Positions 48,573 to 55,919 of a stretch of DNA of 64,000 nucleotides are shown here, one piece after another; within the stretch, counting starts at the first letter, position 1, and each line of letters opens with the position of its first letter. This DNA comes from Clostridiaceae bacterium 14S0207 (lineage in GTDB: Bacteria; Bacillota; Clostridia; Clostridiales; Clostridiaceae): positions 2,046,001-2,110,000 of the forward strand of contig CP026600.1 of NCBI GenBank assembly GCA_003288255.1, read 5' to 3'. The notes under the pieces were generated by a model, which did no database searches, was not told the DNA's origin, and saw only the letters and a program-made list of their open reading frames with translations. A program made the translations under genes and the position numbers.

Positions 48573-49979
48573 CTACCCTCTTTTTAAAATATCTTTTAAA
48601 ACTTGAGTTCCTTTTATAATTCCATCCTGTTTTAAATTTGAAAACCCTAGCTTAAAATAGGATAATCCTTCTTTAAAATCTTTATAAAAAAATACACCTG
48701 GAGTTATTATAACATTTCTCTCTCTGCACTTATAAAACAATTCTAAAGAATCCATTTTATTATTTAACTTTACATATAAACTAAGTCCCCCACCTGATGG
48801 TATAAATGTTAGTTCCTCTTTAAAATCATTTTTTAAGATATTTGTTAAGAAATCATAGGTTATTTTATAACTTTCTCTAAAATTCTCAATATGATTTTTC
48901 CAATATCCCTTAGTTACATACAACTCTAACGCTCTTTGCATTAAACTCGATGTAGCTATATCAGTATTTATCTTAAAATTAATTATACTTTCCTTTAATC
49001 TTTTGGGTGGAATAAGATATCCAAGTCTAATACCTGGTAAAAATATTTTTGAAAAACTTTTTATATAAATAACTCTTTCATTTTTATCTAAACTTTTAAA
49101 ACTTTTATACTGTATTTCATCTGTATATATAAGCTCTGATAAATAATCATCTTCTATTATATAAAAATCATACATATCAGCAAGTTGTAATATTCTTTTC
49201 TTTTTTTCTAGACTATAAGTAATTCCTGATGGATTTTGAAAATAACTCATAGTGTAAAAACATTTAATTTTATTTTTTTGCAAAGTTTTTTCAAATTTAT
49301 TTAAATCTATTCCATCACTTTCTAAAGGAACTTCTAAAATATTAGCCCTTCTCCAATTAAATACAGATAGGGCACCATTGTATGTAGGTTTTTCTACTAT
49401 TACATTATCTCTATTATTAATTATTGCCTTTGAAATAACATCTATTCCCTGTTGAGCCCCTGATACTATTAAGATATCATCTAAACCATATCTACCATTC
49501 CAAAAAAACTTACTTATACTTTCTCTTAAACCATCGTATCCTAAAACTTCTTTGTATATAAAAGCAGAGGCACCATCTCTATCTAGCACCTCATTTAATA
49601 CTTTCTTAAAATTATTGATAGGAAAATTATTACTTAATGTTGATTCTCCTACAAAATCTATATATTGTTTATTGGAGTTATAATTTAACTTCTTTATCGT
49701 ATTAGAATATTCTTTCTTAAATCTTATTAAAGTTGATTGATTTTTTTTTACATAAGTACCACTACCCATTTTTTGAACAGCATAGCCATCTTCTTCTAAC
49801 TTGTTATATGCATTAATTATAGTGTCTTTATTTACTTTCAAAAAACTACTTAAAGTTCTTATAGAGGGTAATTTTTCTCCATCCATAATTTTTTCTTTTT
49901 CAACTAATTCCTTTAAATGTTTTTCTATCTGAATATACTTAGGAACTTCCTTATTAAAATCAACTCTAAACTTTTCCAT
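48573..49979 (-). CDS. MocR-type transcription regulator (GntR HTH fused to aminotransferase fold)
   Basis: The 468-residue protein has a GntR winged helix (residues 8-75, 'LPSIRTLSSFLKVNKDTIIN') and a fold-type I aminotransferase domain. PLP-site elements are present: 'VSGAQQGIDVI', 'YFQNPSGITYS', 'IIEDDYLSEL' and 'IYIKSFSKIFLPGIRLGYL', in which the Lys of 'SFSK' would hold PLP. MocR proteins regulate genes such as pdxST in vitamin B6 synthesis, or metabolite catabolism. No pdx gene is nearby; the adjacent nucleotidyltransferase and HEAT-repeat genes are in the same direction and may be its partners. The ligand is unknown. Confidence 0.88.
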   Translation of the reverse strand: MEKFRVDFNKEVPKYIQIEKHLKELVEKEKIMDGEKLPSIRTLSSFLKVNKDTIINAYNKLEEDGYAVQKMGSGTYVKKNQSTLIRFKKEYSNTIKKLNYNSNKQYIDFVGESTLSNNFPINNFKKVLNEVLDRDGASAFIYKEVLGYDGLRESISKFFWNGRYGLDDILIVSGAQQGIDVISKAIINNRDNVIVEKPTYNGALSVFNWRRANILEVPLESDGIDLNKFEKTLQKNKIKCFYTMSYFQNPSGITYSLEKKKRILQLADMYDFYIIEDDYLSELIYTDEIQYKSFKSLDKNERVIYIKSFSKIFLPGIRLGYLIPPKRLKESIINFKINTDIATSSLMQRALELYVTKGYWKNHIENFRESYKITYDFLTNILKNDFKEELTFIPSGGGLSLYVKLNNKMDSLELFYKCRERNVIITPGVFFYKDFKEGLSYFKLGFSNLKQDGIIKGTQVLKDILKRG

Positions 49980-49987
49980 ATTTCCCC

Positions 49988-50884
49988 CTAAATATAATAA
50001 ACATTCTCTTCTATCAATATATTACCTAAAGAACTCTTATATGGTCTTTTCATTTTATTTACTATTTCAAGCTCATATAACTTATTTAAAATTTCTTCCA
50101 TATTAATTTTATATTCTCTGAATAATTTAGAAAATGCTATTTCTCTAGAACTTAAAGGTGTATTTATTTCTTTCATATAATTTAATAATAAAGAAGTATA
50201 TACTTTCATGTTTCTATTTATATTATCATCTATATACTCTATTAATATTTCTATGTCTTTTTTTATGTCATTTTTTCTCATAAAAAATTCTTCTGCAATA
50301 GTTGAAAGTTTACTATCTAAATTCATGGCCATATTTACCACATCTCTATTTATCATGTATCCTGAAAAATTAACTATTAACTTAGCATATTCCCTAATAC
50401 TTATACTAGCCAATGTGTATGCATTATAAATAGATTCCTTATACAAGTATTTTTTACATTCAGAAATACTTTTCAATAAATCACTTAAAAAAACCATGTT
50501 CCATCTTTCACCACAAAAATCATTAAAAAACCGTTCTTTATCATATAATTCATCAATATCTTTATCATTTGAAAACACAAGTTTAGATGAAGAAAATAAT
50601 CTATGAATATATCCCCCTTTATTAGCACCTATACATAGTGAAATAAACTTTTTCTTATCTATTAACTTAATATGAATGGGAATATCATTATGCTCTGTAT
50701 ATATATTGTTTATATTATCCAGTGGCTCATTATAAACCACAATAAGATCTATATCAGATTGTTCCCATAAGTCACCATTCATAATTGATCCAAAAACAAA
50801 TAAAGCTAATACTTCCTTTTTTACTTTTAAACTTTCTACAGTTTTATTAAAGGCAATTTGATAATCTAAAATTGTTTTTGCCAT
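49988..50884 (-). CDS. nucleotidyltransferase-domain protein (aminoglycoside adenylyltransferase-like fold)
   Basis: The 298-residue protein has a minimal nucleotidyltransferase core near residues 28-46: 'FVFGSIMNGDLWEQSDIDLI', with the Gly-Ser and Asp-x-Asp pattern that binds metal and NTP. A helical HEPN-like region and a C-terminal winged-helix-like part follow. Members add AMP or another nucleotide to antibiotics, proteins or RNA, and some are MNT antitoxins; the long C-terminus argues against a classic small antitoxin. It lies nine bases upstream of the MocR gene and 19 bases downstream of hflX. The substrate is unknown. Confidence 0.7.
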   Translation of the reverse strand: MAKTILDYQIAFNKTVESLKVKKEVLALFVFGSIMNGDLWEQSDIDLIVVYNEPLDNINNIYTEHNDIPIHIKLIDKKKFISLCIGANKGGYIHRLFSSSKLVFSNDKDIDELYDKERFFNDFCGERWNMVFLSDLLKSISECKKYLYKESIYNAYTLASISIREYAKLIVNFSGYMINRDVVNMAMNLDSKLSTIAEEFFMRKNDIKKDIEILIEYIDDNINRNMKVYTSLLLNYMKEINTPLSSREIAFSKLFREYKINMEEILNKLYELEIVNKMKRPYKSSLGNILIEENVYYI

Positions 50885-50902
50885 ACTGTGATGTCCCCCA
50901 TT

Positions 50903-52693
50903 CTATTTAAGTTCAAAAGAAATACATTTATTATAAATCTCATCATCTATTAAAGCCTTAATTTTAGTTCCTTCTTCTTCATAACTTTCCTCTAAAACTT
51001 TGCCATTTCTATGAATATAAGATACAAGTTTTTGTTCAGTGTATGGTATTAAAAATTCTTTTTCAAATATAGTTTGTGGCAAATTGTCACAAATCAATTC
51101 TAATAATTCATCTATATTTTTTTCTTCTCTTGCGGATATGCTAATTAACTTATATCTACTTAAATTCTGTTCTATATCTTTTAATTGCTCCTCTGAGACT
51201 TTATCTATTTTATTTAGAACTAAAATGCAGTCTAGTGGATTTACCCCTAATTCTGTTAAAACAGCTTCTACAGCCTCTACTTGTTCATATAATTTTTCAG
51301 AAGAAGAATCTACTACATGTATAAGTAGATCTGAATTTACAACCTCTTCTAAAGTAGATTTAAAAGACTCTACCAAATCATGTGGTAATTTTCTTATAAA
51401 ACCTACTGTATCTGCTAAAGTAGCTACTCTTCCATCTGGAAGTGAGATGGCTCTTGTAGTTGTATCTAATGTTGCAAATAACATATCTGCTTCAAATACA
51501 TTTTCTTTATTTATATTATTATTTTTGCTTGGAACTATCTTGCACAATCTATTTCTTAATGTAGATTTTCCTGTATTAGTATATCCTACTAAAGAAAGTT
51601 TAGGTATATTTCCCTTAACCCTCTTTTCTCTTTGAACGATTCTTATACTTTTTATTTTTTGTAATTCTCTAGAAAGTTCAGTTACCCTTTCTCTAATTCT
51701 TCTTTTATCTATTTCTAATTTTTTTTCACCTGGTCCTCTAGTACCTATTCCTCCACCCGTTCTGGATAATATTGTACCTAATCCTATTAATCTTGCACTT
51801 CTATATTTAAGTTGTGCAAGTTCTACTTGAAGTTTAGCCTCTCTACTTTTTGCCCTTCTTGCAAATATCTCAAGAATTAAAGTTGTTCTATCTATGACTT
51901 TTACACCTAAACTATCTTCTAAATTTCTAACCTGTGCTCCTGATAATTCTTCATCAAAAATAACGACATTAGCTTTCAATGCTTGAAGTAACATACCTAT
52001 TTCATCTACTTTGCCACTACCTACACAAAAAGCTTTATCCTCTTTATTTTTCTTTTGAAATACTTTTTCTATAGTTTCAACATTACATGCATATGCAAGT
52101 TCTTCTAATTCATCTAAACTATCTTCACTTTCTATTCCAACAAGAATAGCTCTTTCGCCTTGTTCTTCTTCGATTTCATTATGCTTAATCAATTCCTCGA
52201 TATGAGCAATTTTATCTAAGAAGTCTAATTTTTTTGCCTGTTCTACAGATAAATTATATACTTCTTCATGAATCAAAATGTTATTTTCTATAGCACAATA
52301 TCCAACATTTACTTTGCAAGGTACATCTTCTTTTACACCTATAGCTACAATACAATCTAATTTTAATTTTATAAGTGCAGATAAGTCTAAGGCTGAAAGT
52401 TTGGGATTACCATTTGGATGAGTATGTATAACCCTAACTCCTGACAATCTATTTTCCTTAATATCAATAAGAGGTAATTCTACAGTAGAACTATCTCCAA
52501 TACCAACACTTACTACCTTTCCTTTTCTATTTATGGCTACACTTACTTCTCTTTGTAATTTTAGAGTTATATTCCTTAATACCTCAACTAATTCTTCTGT
52601 AAAAATACTATCTTTGCACTGTCTAATTTCATATATATCTTCTAAGACATTTAAAACACTATCTCTTACTCCATCTATATTTCCATATATCAT
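50903..52693 (-). CDS. hflX: ribosome-associated GTPase HflX with N-terminal JAMM/RadC-like domain
   Basis: The 596-residue protein is about 170 residues longer than the usual HflX. The N-terminal extension carries a JAMM/MPN pattern, H90-T-H92-P-x7-S100-x2-D103, with Glu49 as a candidate fourth residue, like the RadC motif. The standard HflX follows: the N-domain with 'VIFDEELSGAQVRNLEDSLG', the linker 'GRGxxGGGIGTRGPGE'-like stretch, and the G domain with P-loop 'GYTNTGKST', 'DTVGFIRKLPHDLVE' and 'NKID'. HflX splits stalled ribosomes and 100S dimers. The fused domain may be a metallo-isopeptidase or a binding module. GGAGATG precedes the ATG. Confidence 0.92.
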   Translation of the reverse strand: MIYGNIDGVRDSVLNVLEDIYEIRQCKDSIFTEELVEVLRNITLKLQREVSVAINRKGKVVSVGIGDSSTVELPLIDIKENRLSGVRVIHTHPNGNPKLSALDLSALIKLKLDCIVAIGVKEDVPCKVNVGYCAIENNILIHEEVYNLSVEQAKKLDFLDKIAHIEELIKHNEIEEEQGERAILVGIESEDSLDELEELAYACNVETIEKVFQKKNKEDKAFCVGSGKVDEIGMLLQALKANVVIFDEELSGAQVRNLEDSLGVKVIDRTTLILEIFARRAKSREAKLQVELAQLKYRSARLIGLGTILSRTGGGIGTRGPGEKKLEIDKRRIRERVTELSRELQKIKSIRIVQREKRVKGNIPKLSLVGYTNTGKSTLRNRLCKIVPSKNNNINKENVFEADMLFATLDTTTRAISLPDGRVATLADTVGFIRKLPHDLVESFKSTLEEVVNSDLLIHVVDSSSEKLYEQVEAVEAVLTELGVNPLDCILVLNKIDKVSEEQLKDIEQNLSRYKLISISAREEKNIDELLELICDNLPQTIFEKEFLIPYTEQKLVSYIHRNGKVLEESYEEEGTKIKALIDDEIYNKCISFELK

Positions 52694-52837
52694 TAAATCA
52701 TCTCCTTATCCTAAAGGATTCTCTTATTAAAAATTTTCATACATTATTAACTATATGTCCAACTATTCTTGACAACTATTATTTAATTCTATACTATAAA
52801 AAGAAAGTTGTAAATATTAATGCAAGGTGGGATTAGC

Positions 52838-53362
52838 TTGGAAAAGAAAAAAATAAATATACTAATTAGTTCAGAAGAAATTTCTAATAGAATAAAAGAA
52901 CTAGGTAGACAAATTTCAAAGGATTATGAAGGTAAAAGTGTTTATGTACTTTCACTTTTAAGAGGTAGTTTTATATATACTGCTGATTTAGTAAGAGAAT
53001 TAGAAGTTCCAACTCAAATTGGTTTCATGACTACTTCAAGCTATGGACATAACGAAACTTCATCAGGCACAGTTCAGGTTGTACATGATATTCCAGATGA
53101 TATTAAGGGTTTAGATGTATTAGTAGTAGACGACATAGTAGATAGTGGTACAACTATGGACTTTGTTATGAATCATGTAAAAGAATTAGGTGCTAACTCT
53201 GTTAAATGTTGTGTACTTTTAGATAAACCTGATAGAAGAAAAGTGGATATAAAACCTGATTACTGTTGTTTTGAAATCCCAGATGTCTTCGTTGCAGGAT
53301 ATGGATTAAACTATGGTGATTTTTATAGAAATATTCCTTATGTATTTAACTGGGAAGAATAA
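52838..53362 (+). CDS. hpt: hypoxanthine phosphoribosyltransferase
   Basis: The 174-residue type I PRTase has the PRPP motif 'LVVDDIVDSGTTMDF', the flexible-loop region 'SSYGHNETSSGTVQV' and C-terminal 'DVFVAGYGLNYGDFYRNIP'. It salvages hypoxanthine and guanine to IMP and GMP. The TTG at 52838 is preferred as start because AAGGTGG lies six bases upstream and the product then begins with the family-like 'EKKKINILISSEEI'; an ATG at 52820 would add six unusual residues. A group II intron in the opposite orientation begins 18 bases after the stop codon. Confidence 0.95.
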   Translation: MEKKKINILISSEEISNRIKELGRQISKDYEGKSVYVLSLLRGSFIYTADLVRELEVPTQIGFMTTSSYGHNETSSGTVQVVHDIPDDIKGLDVLVVDDIVDSGTTMDFVMNHVKELGANSVKCCVLLDKPDRRKVDIKPDYCCFEIPDVFVAGYGLNYGDFYRNIPYVFNWEE

Positions 53363-53423
53363 TTTTTATAGAAATACTTATCGAGTAGGAGCTAAATAAT
53401 TATTTTATTTAGCGTCCTCTCAC

Positions 53424-53457
53424 ACCACCGTACGTACCGTTCGGTATACGGCGGTTC
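53424..53457 (-). ncRNA. group II intron domain V
   Basis: GAACCGCCGTATACCG...ACGTACGGTGGT folds as a 34-base hairpin with an asymmetric bulge. The catalytic triad reads CGC (rather than AGC) opposite a G-U pair, a mark of group IIC. Confidence 0.8.
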
Positions 53458-53458
53458 A

Positions 53459-54619
53459 TTAAAAATTATGTATTAGCTGATATCCTTTAGATATACTTCT
53501 GTAACCAAGGTTTTCAATATATTTGTTGTTTAAGATTGTGTCAAGAAATGGGTTTTTATATATTCTCCAATAGCCTTTTCTTGTATTTGCGTACTCCCAT
53601 GCTTTATGGGGCGGAAGACCTAGTTTTATGAGGTTTCGTCCTCTAGTTTTAACCTTTTTCCATTGTTTCCAAATACAACCTCTTAACCTTCTTCTTATCC
53701 AACTATCTATTTTTTGTATTTTAGCGTTAGCTTTCGCTACTCCAAAATAATTAATCCATCCAATTGTTAATTGGTTAATCATGTAAATTCTATATTCTAT
53801 ACTTATAACTTTATTACGATTTGTTAATTTTCTTATTTTGTTTATGAATCTTTTATATGACTTTTCATGTATCCTTATATTGGCTCCGCTTTTTGCAAAA
53901 TAGAATGAAAAACCAAGAAATTTTCTTCTCGTCACAAAATCTACTGCACTTTTATTTTCATTAACTCTAAGTTTTAATACATCTTCAAGTACTCTTCTTA
54001 TACTTGCCATAACTCCTATTCCTGCCTTTTTGCTTTTTACATATATATTACAATCATCTGCAAATCGACAAAATCTATGACCTCTTTTCTCAAGTTCTTT
54101 ATCTACTTCATCAAGCATGATATTAGCTTTATTAAGTTCTTGTGCTATTGCCTGTTGTATTAATCTATCAAGTACAGTAGGAATTTCAAGTAATCTAGTT
54201 CCACCGTCAGGTTTTGGTATTTCCACTCTCCTAACGGGTGAAGGTTTATACCTTCCCTCTAATAACTTTTGCTTAATTGTTATCCAATTCTTAATAATAA
54301 ATTCTGGAAATTCATCGGTTTTCATACCATCAATACCATGGCTTCCTTTATTAGCAACTACTCTTTTCATGGCTTTTGGCATATTTTCTCTAGCTAAAAT
54401 CATTTCAAGTAAGTTATCAGTATCATCTATTACATTGTTTTCTCTTTCTCTCTTTGCTAACGCCAAATTATTACTCCGCGCCCCTCGCTTATCTTGAAGT
54501 TCCACTTCTCCTTCCGCGAGGCGACCTCTGTATTGAGTTGTCTGCTTTCCTTGTAATTTATTTGAATTATTCAAAGCTGAAAACCTCCTAATGTTCAGTC
54601 CTTCCCGCACTACGTGCAC
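53459..54619 (-). pseudogene. ltrA: group II intron-encoded reverse transcriptase/maturase with internal in-frame deletion
   Basis: The 386-codon frame is open but lacks the core of the RT domain. The N-terminus ('KQTTQYRGRLAEGEVELQDK') and RT0-RT1 region ('YKPSPVRRVEIPKPDGGTR', 'VLDRLIQQAIAQEL') join directly to the segment normally found after RT4 ('NIMLDEVDKELEKRGHRFCR'). About 95-100 residues are missing, including the first catalytic Asp motif and the PQG region of RT4. The second catalytic motif is 'FADD', and RT7 ('RKFLGFSFYF') and the maturase domain X ('LPPHKAWEYANTRKGYW') remain. Reverse transcription should be abolished; RNA-binding maturase activity might persist. Deletion size is judged against remembered family members. 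Confidence 0.82.
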
Positions 54620-55003
54620 ATAGTGTGGTACTATGACCTCTGCTGACTTCTGATAGTTCAGTTACATATCACTATGTAAGTTATCATGTAGGAAATTCAT
54701 CCTTCAATGATATATCTATCAGACCTCCCTAGGTAAGAACGCAATCTTTCATTCCATATATCTGCCACATATACTGTAGTAGCTTTCGGGTGATACGGAC
54801 TTTGTTTTGTTATGCAAACTCATCCAGCTATAATCAGCCTCTTATGTGATTCGTATTCCTCAAACCGGAATTTTACCCTCCGACTTCCTTCAGATTCCAT
54901 CTCGCGATGGACACCCTTGTCATTGGCTAACGCCTATATCACCTTCGGCGCTCGGGACTTTCATCCTATAGATTGCGCCCATGCTGGGCGCACATAAATA
55001 AAA

Positions 55004-55034
55004 AAACGTGACCTTATTTAATGGTCATGTTTTT
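55004..55034 (-). terminator. terminator of yunB and insertion target of the intron
   Basis: ACATGACCATT / AAGGTCACGTTTTTTT on the minus strand directly follows the yunB stop. Its T-run is followed by ATTTAT and then the first base of the intron. Confidence 0.88.
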
Positions 55035-55035
55035 T

Positions 55036-55683
55036 TTATTTACTTTTATATCCTATTCCATCTAAATCTAATTGTAATGCCGTATCTGGAATTTTTCCTA
55101 CTATAACTGTTTCAGAAATAGGTAATTCACTAACTAAATCTACATCAAAACTTTTCATAGGAAATATAATCCTAACCTTAGTTTTAAACTTTATAAAGAT
55201 TTTATGCATAGTTTGATTTATTCCTGCACTTTCAAATACGGAAGAATAATTAGTTTCTACATTACTTAATGGTTCCATTTTTACTTTTATTTTTGGTCCT
55301 AAATAAGATAATAAATTATTTTTAGTTATGTATCCTAATGTTAGCTCTATCCCAACACTCCCTAATCTATTTAACGCTTCTTGACTCTTTAATGACACAT
55401 TGTTTGCTAGGAGGTTTAATTTTACTGTATCTGCTCTAAGCATAACTATATTCCCATCAGAATCTTTATCTATTCTTACTATATCATTATATCTAAATTT
55501 TTCATTTAATTCATCTAATATACACTTATCTACTGTTTGAATAGCCTTTGCTCTCATTTCGGCTTCGGAAACTGCAAGTGCAGTAGGTAAAAATACCTTA
55601 TCTAATGTATATACTAAAATAATAAAAATAATAAAAATAAGAATCACTATAAAAGTTACTTTCGTTTTTTTCTTAATAATCAC
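55036..55683 (-). CDS. yunB: sporulation protein YunB
   Basis: The 215-residue protein has an N-terminal membrane segment (about 9-29) followed by 'PTALAVSEAEMRAKAIQTVD', then a soluble domain with 'SVGIELTLGYITKNNLLSYLGP' and a C-terminal 'ELPISETVIVGKIPDTALQL'. These are characteristic of YunB, a sigma-E-dependent mother-cell protein of endospore formers with an unknown molecular role. It is divergent from the class A PBP gene, and its own terminator hosts the intron junction. Confidence 0.88.
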   Translation of the reverse strand: MIIKKKTKVTFIVILIFIIFIILVYTLDKVFLPTALAVSEAEMRAKAIQTVDKCILDELNEKFRYNDIVRIDKDSDGNIVMLRADTVKLNLLANNVSLKSQEALNRLGSVGIELTLGYITKNNLLSYLGPKIKVKMEPLSNVETNYSSVFESAGINQTMHKIFIKFKTKVRIIFPMKSFDVDLVSELPISETVIVGKIPDTALQLDLDGIGYKSK

Positions 55684-55919
55684 TTTATCCTACCCTTTCC
55701 TTATCTCCAAATACTTATAGAAAAATATAGTATACGGATAATTTAAATTACCTTTAATAATATTTCACATCTAGTAATTTTTTGAATTTTTACTATAGTT
55801 TATTATAAAAAGACATACCTTATGTTATAATAAATTAAAAACTTTATTTCTTTTAATATATTAATTATTTATGATATAATGACTTTATAATTTTTACCCT
55901 ACCATAAGGAGGACAGTAA

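Larger units (their letters stand above)
53380..54993 (-). mobile_element. group IIC-like intron with damaged reverse transcriptase
   Basis: On the minus strand the element starts GTGCGCCC (54993) and ends CTACTCGAT (53380), consistent with 5' GUGYG and 3' AY ends. A 34-base domain V with a CGC-type triad and a domain VI with a bulged A lie at the 3' end. Domain I-IV sequence occupies about 54620-54993 and the reading frame lies within. The 5' boundary lies exactly behind the T-run of an intrinsic terminator, which is the target preference of group IIC introns. No endonuclease domain is present, also as in that class. Confidence 0.85.

Noticed and set aside
51039..51635. A 198-codon open frame on the plus strand opposite hflX
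   Set aside because: It is antisense to the conserved GTPase domain of HflX, has no ribosome site and reads as a Ser/Asn-rich shadow; hflX explains the sequence fully.
54117..54997. Two plus-strand open frames inside the group II intron
   Set aside because: They lie antisense to the maturase and to intron domains I-IV; the intron structure accounts for the sequence.
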